A stretch of 40,000 nucleotides of DNA from positions 1 to 40,000 of the forward strand of contig JAHBMJ010000143.1 of assembly GCA_018398765.1 (NCBI GenBank), given 5' to 3'. Each line of letters starts with the position of its first letter. The stretch's first letter is position 1. Origin of the DNA: Chromera velia (Eukaryota > Sar > Chromeraceae). The notes below the pieces were generated by a model, which saw only the letters and a program-made list of their open reading frames with translations, was not told the DNA's origin and searched no databases. Below, one piece after another: positions 1 through 11,241 of the stretch. The position numbers and the translations under genes are program-made.

Positions 1-20
1 TTTTTGGTGTTTGTGAGAAA

Positions 21-60
21 GGGAGGGGGGAGGGGAGGGGAGGGGAGGGGAGGGGAGGGG
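21..60 (+). repeat. (GGGGA)n tandem array, G-quadruplex-prone
   Basis: Successive runs of four or more G separated by single A fill this stretch of the + strand. The pattern satisfies the G3+N1-7 quadruplex rule several times over. It lies upstream of the first supported exon, probably inside an intron or 5' region of the gene that ends at 2070. Confidence 0.85.
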
Positions 61-62
61 AC

Positions 63-122
63 AGAGAGAACGCAACAGCAGATTCAAGAGAGAGAGAACG
101 CAACAGCAGATTCAAGAGAGAG
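63..122 (+). repeat. 28-bp direct tandem repeat (two copies)
   Basis: The unit containing AACGCAACAGCAGATTCAAG begins near 69 and again near 97, so the period is 28 bp. It directly follows the G-rich array and grades into a short GA repeat. Confidence 0.8.
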
Positions 123-471
123 AGCAAATGAGAAAACGAGTGGAAGGAAAAGCCGAGAGAAAGTGTGAAATAAATGTAGTCGGTGATGCCTGTAGAACTG
201 GGATCGATGGTTGGATTCTTCCTTTTAGAGTCCAAAAAAGAGAAGAGATGCGTGCCCCCATTGTTTTTTTTCCCCGTCATGTCTTGGCATCCCAACGCAA
301 CTCGATCAGTCTCTCGTGCTTTGCTTCTAATTGTGTGTCTCCTTACCCTCCCTTCGGCTGGCCTGCATTCATGCATTTCCCTGTCCGTCCTTCCCCTGGA
401 CGTGTATCTTCTGTGTTTTGTCTATTTGTTTCTCTTCTCTGCTCCTCTCTGCTCTCCTTAATTGTTTTCAG

Positions 472-2070
472 AGTCCCGACTGCTCCCTCCAGAAGAGCCC
501 CTTGGGGTGTCTCTCACGAGCGTGTGTGTCCCCTTGTGTCCGTGTCTCGACTGGAGGCCCTGGGAAAGGCGCTGCTGCCAGACGGCGAGATTCATCTGAT
601 CTCTGACAGCCTTGAGGTGATGGAGAAGGCAGTGCAGAACCTGAGGAAATGCGGTACTCCCAGAAGGGGCAGGGGTCGAGAGCTGAGTGGGGCTGCGACG
701 TTTGCGCCCTTTTTTCCTAGTCCCCACTGGACTCTGGGGGCAGGCCCCGAGTATGCCTACGGGAAGTTTCAGGCACCTCGTAAGGAAGGACAGCCAGGAG
801 GAGAGAGCAGTGGAAGTGAGAGATCGGAAGAGTGTAAGCGTCTTCGGTTGGGCAGCTCCGTGAGGATTGAGGAGAGTCCGGTCATAAAGGAGGGAATAGA
901 CGCGGAAGAGGGCATGCTGACGGTGGAACTGCCGAAGAAGCTGCGACGGCAACCGCCCCAATATCAGTTTGTGCAGTCAGTCTTTCCCTTTTGTCGTTTA
1001 TTTAGACACATTCGAGAAAAGAGACAAAATGACCACCCTCCAAATTTTGGCACAAAGGTCCGCGACGGGAAAGAAAAGCAGATACATAGATGGACACATA
1101 GTCAGACAAATAGATAGAGGGAGGTAGACATTGAGGTAATCCTGTACCCAGAAAGAGAGAGCGAGAGAGAAAATGAGAGAAACAGTATCATCTTGTCTCT
1201 GTGTCTGCCTCTATCCAAAGATGAAGGAGCAAAAGCTGCAGCTAGTGAGAGAGTCTGGAGCATTTCCAGGTGTTGTGAGCTTCTTCCAACAATTTGGCTG
1301 ATTGACTGCCTTTTGTCTCCTCTTCCCCCTACACTCTGCGAAGCTCTCATCCCGATTTTCTCTCTCTCTTCCCCTCTTGCCTATCTGCCTATTTTGCTTC
1401 CTCTTGCAGTGCGTACAAGTTGAGGGAGATCTCTCGAGGAACTGAGAAGAAGGAGGAGCGACGGCTCCTGACTGCAGGACAGCGAGACCTCGTTGAGAGT
1501 GTCCACTCAGACGCAGCCAAGCGCCTCCAGATCGCCTCCCGCAGACGTGAACTCTCCCTGGCAACCTCCTCAGGGTCCCAGCTTCAGTTTGTGTACTCAG
1601 GGGAAGCGGGGCCGGAGGAAGGAGACGGGGAAATTATCAGCCTGAGAGGCGAGGGAGAGAATCCGGAGGTGCCGCTGATCGATGGAGTTTCTGAGGACAT
1701 CCGCCGATCCCTCAATCGTGCGAGTGCCATCAAGCAGCGTCACCTGGTGCGGACTCTCAGGGCGCGTGCTCGTGCAAGAGCTGGTGGAGAGGAGGTTTCC
1801 TCTCTTCGTGATGGGAGAGGAATAGGCGAGAGGGCTCCGGTGTCGATCTTCGAACGGATCCTCAGTGATGAAGGTGATGATACTGGAGGGGTATTCGCGC
1901 ACTCTTCACAGCAAAAAGAACAAAAGGGGGAGAGCTTCCGCGAAAGTATTTTAGGTGCAGGAGGATTATCAGATCCTTTGGATGAAGGCGGCGGTGTGAG
2001 GCCTCTCTTTTATACCCGCTGGATCAAACTGCCAGATCCTCAACCGAACTTTCGCTTTGAAAGGATCTGA
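472..2070 (+). CDS. 3' part of an unrecognised protein-coding gene (two exons)
   Basis: I do not recognise this protein. Two exons can be joined in phase. The first runs from about 472 (after a pyrimidine-rich tract ending CAG) to 975. The second runs from 1410 (after CTCTTGCAG) to the TGA at 2068-2070. The donor at 976 is GTCAGT, the same hexamer as the first donor of the gene at 12616, and the split codon restores an uninterrupted frame (QFVHAYKL across the junction). The visible product is about 388 residues: hydrophilic, rich in Arg, Glu and Ser, with a helical charged stretch (SDAAKRLQIASRRREL) and an aromatic C-terminus (FYTRWIKLPDP). No signal peptide or membrane segment is visible. 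The 5' end is missing, because DNA upstream of 472 looks intronic (pyrimidine- or G-rich). The exon structure is well supported; the function is unknown. Confidence 0.6.
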
Positions 2071-4700
2071 GCACAACTTTAAAATGCGAAGACCTAGGCG
2101 AAGACAAACATGAAAATCATTTCATATCATGACACCAGATGTATATAGATGTATACAAGTTATATCAAAAGCCTTATTAGTAGCTTTGGATTTGGGTCAT
2201 TTGGCTTTGCTTATGCAATGTCAGTCTATAATTTAAACATGTTTATTGTATCATATCCGATTGATATTGAATCAGATATTCTCAAGTAAATTTCCTAAAA
2301 AAAAATCTTTTAATTCTTCTTGTAACACGGTTAGCCTAAGGTCTGTCCAGACAGATAAACTACAGTGTGTTTACTGAAAATGCACTAGTATCTAAACTAG
2401 TATTTTTATGGTATATACTAGTTTAGTACTAGTGTTCACATAATAAAAAATTAGTACTAGAATTAGTATTTGTCTAGTATTACTAAAATTTTTGTTAGTA
2501 ATTTTTTAGTAACGCTAAAAAAAAATCCTGTATTTTTATAGTAATAATTTTACTATTTATTTAGTAATGCTTAAAAAAGCTCTGGAGCAATGATTATTAT
2601 CATAACTTTTAGTAATAATCGATTTAACAGTCAATGTCTACATCAACATCGGACATATATTATGCTCCATCTTTAAGCTGCTCTGCATGCCAGTGGAAAA
2701 GGCTGTTCGACGGATTAAGTTCTAATTAACTAAAACCTCTTTTTCCTCTTTTATATGAATTTGTTGCTAGATTTGTTGGATGCTGCTAGAAAACCGGTGC
2801 AAGCAACCCACAGAGTGATGTGGAATGCTGGAAACGCAGCAAAAATATGGTTCTCATATGAGTATACGTATAAAATTCAATTAAATCGATGTGGTGAAGC
2901 GGCTAGACCAGACAATCAATCAACCTTCTGTACACGTATATTTAATTTGCTTTATCATTTGCTCTTCATCTACCCCTTGGCCCTCCCTATTCATGCAGTG
3001 CTCTCACCAAAGCAACAATCCTATTTGGAGTAAACTGCCAGCTGGTGGAGTAGACTGCCACTTTATATCGATTCACTTTATAATGAACGTTACTAAGTAA
3101 AAAAATAGTACACATCGGTTGCAGGGACTCAGAGTGAATCGTAATTCGGGGGTGGAGGGAGCAGACCCGGGAGAGAAAGAGACAAGGAAATGGTTGTGGG
3201 ATGGCTTGAAGGCAGACCCCGAAAGTACTATAAAAATTATTCAAGAGCTTTGTATTTCTTTTTACTCATTTGAATCAGTTCGCTGAACACTCTCTAACTT
3301 GTTGTTTCTCGATTTTTCCTCTATTTCCAATTCAGCTTCGCCGTTGAAGTCTTGCTTCAGCCTACCGTCTTTTGAAGTAGAGCTAGGCTTTTGAATAAGG
3401 CTTGCATAAATATGGACTGCCAGGAGCTAGGCTCCAATAGCTATAGTCATTTATTCATTCATTCATTCATACTGTATAAAATACTCAAATTTTACTAGGT
3501 AATTTTTTTAAAATACAGTTGAGCGTAGGACTACGTAGGATATCAAAATCAAATAATAAAACATAACGTTATTTTTCGGTTTTTTTTTTTTAATATTTGA
3601 TTTTGGTTTTTTTATTTTTCAAACCATCCAAATATAAATCAAGACACTAGTTAAGATATAAGTTCTAACTAAAGCTTATTAGGAAGTTTAAGTTACTGTT
3701 TAACCAGATTTATAAAATTTAGTTTTTTATATAAAGATCCACAAAGATCCACAAGAGGAGACAGAAGTCTACGCACAGAACTGACTGAAATGAATTCAAA
3801 CGAATCTTAAATTACTGAGTGACGCTAGAATTGAATTTTATCCATTGAGCGATCCCTACCAATCCCTTTGGCAACCAGCGCTTTCACACTGTGTGTTAGG
3901 ACTACCTGAAAAAGCAAGAAGAAGACCATTCAACGATGATGCTGGCAATATCATTAAGGAGAAGGGGTGGGTGTGAGCGAAGTGCAAAGACTGCAACTTT
4001 TGGTCTCATGATTGAAGGCAATGACAGAACGCGTTTTAAAAATATTTTCAGGGTCGTGAAGCTTTCAGAGTTCCAAAAAAATAGAAGAAAAAAGATGAAG
4101 ATGCCGGCGCGAAACAATGGGTAGGTCGGTATATAGGCGGAGGTGCCGATTGAGGTTGTCAAAATTCTTGAAGAAGGAAGTGCAAAAAGTGTATAATTCA
4201 GCCTATCGTATATAGACTAACTTCAAAATTCACTTTCATTAAAATCCATAAAATTGCTTTCAAAAATTCCAAAATAATTCATTTGAATTTTTAAACACGT
4301 TTTTACTAGGTGACCGGAAGGTTTTGGTAGCAACCTATAGGGTAAAAACGAAAAAAGATCAAACTTTACATTTTTTGCATTTGAATCATATGGTCATTTT
4401 TTTTTCGGTTTTGATTATTATTTTTAATTATTGTTTTTAATATCCTACGCCTAGAAATATAGGGTATCTAAGTTGCAGGAGCGCCCATCTTTTTCGCCTG
4501 TGGAGGGGGGATTTAGAGGGATTGAGCTGCTCGCGGGAGCTGAAGGGAGGGCATTGCATGAGAGGGTTTGATGCACTTATTGTAGTAGGCATAGGGGAGT
4601 AGGTGAAGTTAATTAGGGGAGGAGGGCTGGACAGGACAAGAGGGTGGGAAGGGCTTGACTGCAGGAATTTCATGAGAAGCTCTGGAGATAAAGACGCCCA
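2071..4700. other. AT-rich intergenic region, no gene seen
   Basis: Composition shifts sharply to AT-rich after the stop at 2070. Between about 2380 and 2580 the motif TTAGTA/TACTAA recurs many times in both orientations, forming small palindromes around ACTAGT. A short (ATTC)n run lies near 3445-3470. Open frames here are short and lack coding character. I see no RNA gene. Confidence 0.6.
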
Positions 4701-5215
4701 AGTGGCACGACTCGAGAGGAGAAGAGAGAGCTTTATTCAGATTCGATAGAGAAGACCATGCTACAGGAAAGGAAAATGGACAAGGGCGCTCAAGATGAGA
4801 AATGAGAAGGAACTACGCCATATTCCATCCGACAATTTAATCTTCAACTTCGTGCGGTCATTGGAACCGGATAGGGAAGGACAGAAAGGAAGTGGAAACA
4901 CCGCTTCTCAGGCCTGGTTAAACAGTCATGCACATAAAGGAAGAATTATGTGTCCAAACTGCTTTTGGTTTGCGTTTTCTCCACACACCTAGGTCAGTCT
5001 TATGCAGGGCAGAGCACATGACTTCCAAGAAGCTTGATCGACGTACATGTACTAAGAATGTACCGCACAAAGAAGCTCACACTCACCCGTCCTTTCTTCT
5101 CCTGTTGTTGTTAGCCATTGTATCTTCCATCATGTCGATCTCCTGCGCACTGGCAGATTTAAGAATAATATGATCGAAATGCAAAGATATATAGATCTAT
5201 CAATATACGTCTGCC
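4701..5215. other. Intergenic, nothing supported
   Basis: Mixed-composition DNA with only short open frames. None shows plausible splice signals or a recognisable product. Confidence 0.5.
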
Positions 5216-5236
5216 TGTCTGTTATCTATCCATGTT

Positions 5237-5282
<46 letters not shown>

Positions 5283-5382
5283 CCTATCTGTTCACTTGTG
5301 CGGCTGTGAAAAAAAGGAAAAGCGAATAGAAATAGAAAACGAGATGGTCTATCTATCTGTCTGTCTATCTGTCTGTTTATCT
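5216..5382 (+). repeat. Interrupted (TCTG/TCTA)n tetranucleotide repeats
   Basis: The stretch 5235-5280 is nearly pure TGTC/TGTT units. After a unique purine-rich spacer (about 5305-5345) similar TCTG/TCTA units resume. It is the first of a chain of adjacent tetranucleotide arrays. Confidence 0.85.
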
Positions 5383-5459
5383 CAGTGTTGCCCTCGGCAA
5401 TATGCACACTGACCTTCTTGCATGATTTCACATACACACACAGTCCCATTTTTTCCCCA

Positions 5460-5640
5460 CTTCATTTATTCATTCAATCATTCATCTATCCATTCATCCA
5501 TGATCCATCTATTCATCCATCCATTTATTTGTCCATCCATCTCTCCGTCCAGTCAGCTATCAATTCATGTATCCATTTATTGATCCATTCATCCATCTGT
5601 TCATCCATCCATTCATTCATCCGTCGAGTCATCCATCCGT
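5460..5640 (+). repeat. Degenerate (ATTC/ATCC)n tetranucleotide repeat
   Basis: ATTCATTC and CATCCATC units with frequent substitutions fill this stretch. It is a decayed microsatellite continuous with its neighbours. Confidence 0.8.
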
Positions 5641-5652
5641 GAAGCTCTGACA

Positions 5653-5725
5653 CACGTGTACACACATATATACATACATACATACATACATATACACACA
5701 TATACACACACATATGCACACATAC
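5653..5725 (+). repeat. (ACAT/ACAC)n repeat
   Basis: TACATACATACA units grade into ACACAT units on the + strand, between the CATC-type array and the purine tract. Confidence 0.85.
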
Positions 5726-5732
5726 AAAGCGG

Positions 5733-6029
5733 AAATGAAGGAAGGAAGGAAGGAAGGAAGAAAAGACGAAAGAAAGAAAGAAAGAAAAAAAGAAAGAAAA
5801 AAAGAAAAAAAGAAAGAAAGAAAGAAAAAAAGAAGGAAAGGAAAAAAAAAAGAAAGAAAAAAAGAAAAAAAGAAAGAAAGAAAGAAAGAAAGAAAGGAAA
5901 AAAGAAAAAAAGAAAGAAAGAAAGAAAAAAAGAAAGAAAGAAAGAAAGAAAGAAAGGGAGCGAGGGAGGAAGAAAAGAAGGAAGAAAGGAAGGAAGAAAG
6001 GAAAAAAGAAAGAAAGAAAGGAGAATAGT
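5733..6029 (+). repeat. About 295-bp homopurine tract, (GGAA/GAAA)n
   Basis: GGAA units (5738-5760) pass into GAAA and AAAAAG units, then back to GGAA units near 5975-6000. The + strand is almost pure purine with a rare C (for example in AAAGACGAAAG). Long Lys/Arg/Glu open frames on + and Phe/Leu/Ser frames on - are artefacts of this composition. Confidence 0.9.
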
Positions 6030-6030
6030 T

Positions 6031-9000
6031 TGACAGAGAGACACACTGCCAGATGCACAGACTGAGTTCAGAGAAGTGGACTAACGGAAAGAAAAACAAA
6101 ACTTAGGCAGAGGATCAGACAGATGGACGGATAAGCAGTATGCAAGCAGACAGGCAGTCTAATTCAGCTCATCTGAGAAAATGAAGAATCCGCATATCAC
6201 ATGCATATGAAATGAAGGCAAACCGACCGAGGAAGCATTCGAGCCATCGTCTGAGAATTCTTTCCCCGGCATCTGCTCATGAACATGCAAAAGAAATGTG
6301 AGCAAGAGATACATATCATGTACGTACAAACGAGAAGGTGAGACGAAGCAATTAAAAGAAATCTAAATGAAAAGATAAAGAAAAGACACAAAGGTAGACA
6401 GAGGGGCAAATAAGTGAGTAGGTAAATAGACAAACCGGCCGAGCATCACTTGTGAAGAGAGTGGGGGCAAAAAAAGTAACAGTATCGAGAGCGTATCATA
6501 ATGAGAAGAAAAGAAAAGAAGAGACTTGCAGATCGAGAGCAAGAAGAAAAAAAAGGAGGAGATGAATTAACGAGGGAGGGGAGGGGAGGGGGTGAAGGCC
6601 CTTTAGATCGTCATGAAAGAGTCCCATATGCAAACATAATTCAGCGCATTTCTTCTGGCATGTGTCCTCATTGTAATCTCAAAAACAAGGTGGTATTCAA
6701 GAAAAAATGGATGGAAGGTAGACAGGACGGAAATTAAGAAACAACGAAAGAAGAACTGACCTTGAAGATCCATGCTAGAGGATGCTGGGGTGCGATGCAC
6801 GGTGAGGGCATCCATGAGAGGAAATCCTCTCTCAGGGAGAGCTCCTGTCGTTCCTTCTTCTCCTCCACATAAATTCAATGAGCGGATTTCAAAGGAACAA
6901 AAAGGAAAAAACCACTTTCGCGATCAGGCCAATGTACGTTAATTCAAACAGGTGCATCAAACAAAAACGTACGTGCATGACTGCGTGTTCGACCGGCCTT
7001 TCTGGAGACTCATGCAGGGTGAAATTGAGGGGGGAAGAAATCAGCGATCACCAGACCAGCAACATAAAGAAACATGTAGTCTCAGTGTCTCACCATAGGA
7101 CAAAAACCAAAGGGATCTGCAAAACTTTCTTCTGAACACGCTGCTCCAAAATATAAAGCAGCAATACTACATTGAGCAACATGAAACCCTCTCAATTCTA
7201 ACAGACCTTTTCCACCCCCTTCTCATAGACCGCATCCCATGTTCGCCCATCTCTATTGAGCACGCCCCTCCTGCAGGGAATCACGTGCAGAGGAAGAAAG
7301 CTGAAAGATTCACTAAGGGACGTTCATCCTGCAGGGGTGTTGACTTGAATGTTCTCCATTTCTTTTTTGACCAATTTGCATATATTAGGGAGCTCTTTTT
7401 GAAAAGTATTAAGTGAGCCGATCAGGAAAGAAAAGGGAACAGTAGTGAAAATTGACCAGGAGGTAGACCATAAAAAGATCACATGCACTCGTATTGTTTG
7501 ATCTTTCGTTGATTTGCTTTCCACGTATACGTCTCTAAAAAGGGATATATACTGCGATATACTGACCCATGAGGTCGATTGTTGAGGTAATGCCCTTCAA
7601 AGGTGCCCCACCTAGTCGCAGGAAAACCGTCCCCCATCCCCCGTCTCCCTCCCCTCCGCCTCCTAAGACTCCCAAAATTCCTTCACGCTGCCCGTGAACC
7701 CTGTCCCTTCAGAATACTTTGGCCCCCCCCTCCCAGTCCCTTCCCACTCAAACCTCGCTCCTGCTTCCTCCTTTACTGCAGTGCCCCTTTCAATGTCATT
7801 CCTCTCCCATACTCCCGCCAGTATCTCCCATTTCCCATTGTACTCCCCCCCCTCCCCCTTACTCCAGTACCAGAGAACCCCTTTTCCCTCAATCTTCCCC
7901 CCTTAAACTCCCCCATGAAGACTCGAAGTCCTGTAAGCCCATCCCCATAATATAGCCTCACTCCCTCCGCCTCCTTCTCCCCCATTTCCCCCCTGTACTT
8001 CGACTTCCCCCCTCCCGGCGCCTTGAAACCCCCGTAATCGATCTCTTGGCCCTTCTTTGCTGCCTCAATGGCGGACGACTTCGTCCTTCAGAGACTGCTC
8101 TGCAATTAAAAGCAACACAGGAGGGGAAGGAAGGAGGGAAAAGGTCAGTGGAATGTCCCTGCATACATGCATAAATTCTTCTTTTCTGCTCCTTCTGCTT
8201 CCTTGCCTTGGCTTGCTTCTCCTGCCATCTAGACAAAATCAAAACTCAAGCATGCATACATGCTCGTACATGATCAATCGGTCGAGTGACTTTGACAGTG
8301 AACACACACGCATGCCATGAGGGCGAACCACGGTAGAACAGCAGCAGTGGTATTCGCAGAGAAAAAAGCAAGCAAGAGATAGGAGAAGAAGCAGAACTGC
8401 AATTTTGGTGGCATTGTGGTGGTCTCTTGCTGCATGATCTCCCATCTGTATAGACAGAGAAAGTATACATGCACAAACACAAAAGGACCTGGTGTGAATA
8501 TATATGCATTCATGCAGCATCGTCTGAACTCGGAACAGAAAGTGCCAAGCCAGCGGCGCTTTATGCGAGCTACGATAGGGAAACACGATGCTTGGGCCCC
8601 ACTGAAACCTTGCTGAGTCAGACCTGATATTGTAAATTATATAAGGTCAGTCGATTCGATGCATATATACCTGTCAGACGATGAGTATCTCTGCAGGTCT
8701 TCCTTTGCTGGAATGCAACCTGTGCAGTTCCTCTTTCCTGACCGGTGCGCTTCCTCATAAGCACGCGCAAGAGCTCTTCAGGGCGAATGCGGCCACTTTC
8801 TTTTTCGTTTGCAAAATAAGCTGAATTTTGTTAATTGTTGAGAAAATCAGCCCACAATTCAAGAACTCTCCTACCTGCACATTGAAGACCGATTGACTCT
8901 CTCTCAGAGAACGTAGAAGACACCTTAAAGTACGTGCCGTGAGCCAGTGTCCTGTGTCATCGGTGAAGGAAGGGGCCGACACATGCCCTTGTCATATGTG

Positions 9001-9100
9001 TATACACAATTAACTGAGCTACTATTAAACGGAAAAGGAAACTTATTTCTGCATGGCATGCAGTGGTACTCACGCATTTGACTGACACAAAGAAAAGGTT
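6031..9100. other. Intergenic, no supported gene
   Basis: Three kilobases of mixed DNA in which I see no convincing gene, RNA gene or mobile element. A strongly C-rich stretch at about 7603-7990 yields proline-rich open frames in several frames at once, as expected of composition alone. Its complement contains clustered G runs near 7720-7750. Confidence 0.5.
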
Positions 9101-9120
9101 TTGCGCCAAGCGCCCTGCTC

Positions 9121-9138
9121 GGGTTCTCTCCCTCCCCC

Positions 9139-9171
<33 letters not shown>

Positions 9172-9191
9172 TCTCTCAGAGTCTCTCCTAG

Positions 9192-9226
<35 letters not shown>

Positions 9227-9247
9227 CTCTTTCTTTCTCCCTCTCTC

Positions 9248-9278
<31 letters not shown>

Positions 9279-9379
9279 CTCTCTCTCTCTTTCTCTCCCT
9301 CATCCTCTTTCTTTTTCTTTCTTTTTTTCTTTCTTTCTTTCTGTTTTTCTTTCTCTCTTTCCTTCTTTCTTTCTTTCTT

Positions 9380-9411
<32 letters not shown>

Positions 9412-9441
9412 TCTCCCTCTCTCTCTCTTTCCCCCCCTTTC

Positions 9442-9476
<35 letters not shown>

Positions 9477-9497
9477 CTCTTTCTTTCTCCCTCTCTC

Positions 9498-9528
<31 letters not shown>

Positions 9529-9629
9529 CTCTCTCTCTCTTTCTCTCCCTCATCCTCTTTCTTTTTCTTTCTTTTTTTCTTTCTTTCTTTCTGTTTTTCT
9601 TTCTCTCTTTCCTTCTTTCTTTCTTTCTT

Positions 9630-9661
<32 letters not shown>

Positions 9662-9691
9662 TCTCCCTCTCTCTCTCTTTCCCCCCCTTTC

Positions 9692-9722
<31 letters not shown>
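9121..9722 (+). repeat. About 600-bp polypyrimidine tract with a C30 run
   Basis: The + strand is almost pure C/T: an uninterrupted run of 30 C (9140-9169) followed by CT, CTTT and CCCT repeats. Rare purines occur at GAGTC, CATCC, CTGT and CGATC. It includes the tandem duplication listed separately. Long Ser/Leu/Phe (+) and Arg/Glu (-) open frames here are compositional artefacts. Confidence 0.95.
9194..9693 (+). repeat. Exact 250-bp tandem duplication inside the polypyrimidine tract
   Basis: Landmarks recur at exactly 250 bp: CATCCTCTTTC at 9301 and 9551, CTGTTTTTC at 9352 and 9602, and CGATCTC at 9441 and 9691. Copies 9194-9443 and 9444-9693 appear identical by eye, and a partial third copy runs to 9722. 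It could be a recent duplication or a misassembly of a collapsed repeat. Confidence 0.85.
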
Positions 9723-9724
<2 letters not shown>

Positions 9725-10085
9725 GCACTGTCAGTTTGAACGTCTAACTCTTTATAGTTTACAAGAAGTCAACCTCTAAAGTCTCACCAAAATGAGAAAT
9801 TTAGCTTTCTAAATTATTTTAGTTTACTATTCTTAATTACTCTAAATTACTTTAAATTACTAAGCTAAATTACTCTAAATTAATTTAAATTACTATCTAA
9901 ATTACTCAAACTTGCATACAAAGTACATACGAAAACACTTATATGACAGCTAGTAAAATATACTATAATTTATCAAGTTCCGCCAACTTTGATGATTATT
10001 TAGGCAAAATTAGCATTTTCTGTGTGAATTAAGTTTCTCGTGTATAGATTTCCTGCTCAGTACTTTTCAGGTCGTGTAAGTCGCG
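9723..10085. other. AT-rich intergenic DNA with recurring TAAATTACT motif
   Basis: Between about 9810 and 9905 the motif CTAAATTACT or a variant occurs many times in loose tandem. No gene is seen. Confidence 0.55.
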
Positions 10086-10086
10086 T

Positions 10087-10129
<43 letters not shown>

Positions 10130-10144
10130 CGTAAGAGAGCGAAA

Positions 10145-10238
<94 letters not shown>

Positions 10239-10303
10239 TGTCTGCCTGCGTGTGTGTGCGTGTGTGTGCGTGTGTGAGTGAGTGAGTGAGTGAGTGTGTG
10301 TGT

Positions 10304-10345
<42 letters not shown>
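10086..10345 (+). repeat. Compound microsatellite (GT)n-(CT)n-(GT)n-(CT)n-(GT)n-(GAGT)n-(GA)n
   Basis: Alternating blocks: GT (about 10086-10122), CT (10147-10164), GT (10165-10190), CT (10191-10220), GT (10221-10275), GAGT (10276-10295) and GA (10304-10344). The CT blocks and the final GA block are reverse complements, so the locus can fold into a large hairpin. Open frames here are artefacts. Confidence 0.95.
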
Positions 10346-10968
10346 TCGCAGGAAGGAAGGAGCGAGAGACGCAGCTGCAACCATCGGGACACAAACACAG
10401 CAGCAATATCAAGTCAGACAAAATCGCACATGGGAAGGCATACACAGTTAGACCTTTCGATTCGATTCATATCACAAAAACAAGGTAAGATTCTCCGTCT
10501 TTTCAGCCTTTCTTCATGAGTCCTTCTATTTCTCTGTTTTGTTGTTCCTTCATTCCTTTCTTTCTTTGCTGTCTTCTTTCCTTCCATCCTTCTTCCCTAG
10601 CTCCCTTTGTAGCGAGCGTCCCACGCAGGCAGGCCCATACATCAGAATTCATATCCCCTTGGTGCCTCCGGACCTTTGCGCTTTTATTTGTGGCCATGAC
10701 ATCCTTGCTTTACTCATTTTATCTTCAACAGATGTTCTTTCGCTTTCTGTTGAGTCTCTTTGCACACAACATCTGGAAGGACCTCCCCCTCACCGCATAA
10801 ACCGGCCTTTCAACACACACGCATCGCGTTGCAGCACAATTCCATTCCGTGCGTTTTCACAATGCTTCAACGGTCTGCATGGAGTTTTTGTTCCATGACT
10901 CGTAAACGCATGAGCACGCATACATACAGTCAAAGAACAAAACAGCTGCTCCACTGGCAGCGCCTCCT
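10346..10968. other. Intergenic, nothing supported
   Basis: No convincing gene. The stretch lies beyond the 3' end of the minus-strand membrane protein gene and may include its 3' UTR. Confidence 0.4.
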
Positions 10969-11241
10969 TCACACTGCAGATGCAACGACGTCCATCCCCC
11001 GCCCTTTCTCTTTTTCCATCTCCCCCCCTTGCTCTTGCTCTTCTGAGCGTGCCCACACGTCCACAACTGGAGTGTCACGATCCATCTCAGTGTCACCATC
11101 AAAATCCTCCCTTGTCTCGGTGGATTTCGCCAATCCGAAACCAGAGCGCAACACGAAAATCATAACCACAACCCCAACGACTCCGCCAATCATGATGACG
11201 GAAGAGAAGACAGATGGACTCGTGTCTAGCAACAATATGAT

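Noticed and set aside
2363-2584. CAGTG...CTCTG ends resembling a second hAT-type MITE in AT-rich DNA
   Set aside because: The flanking octamers differ (ATAAACTA versus GAGCAATG) and the inner ends do not pair well.
5525-6099. Long open frames rich in Phe/Leu/Ser (minus) and Lys/Arg/Glu (plus)
   Set aside because: They arise from the GAAA/GGAA purine tract, which is open in several frames at once; there is no coding signature.
7603-7985. Proline-rich open frames on + and a Gly-rich one on -
   Set aside because: Three overlapping frames are proline/serine-rich together, which reflects the C-rich composition. No splice or start context supports a gene.
9070-9739. Open frames of up to 212 codons with Ser/Leu/Phe or Arg/Glu runs
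   Set aside because: Pure consequence of the polypyrimidine tract and its tandem duplication.
10029-10445. Open frames with Thr/His and Cys/Val runs
   Set aside because: Produced by the GT and CT microsatellites on both strands.
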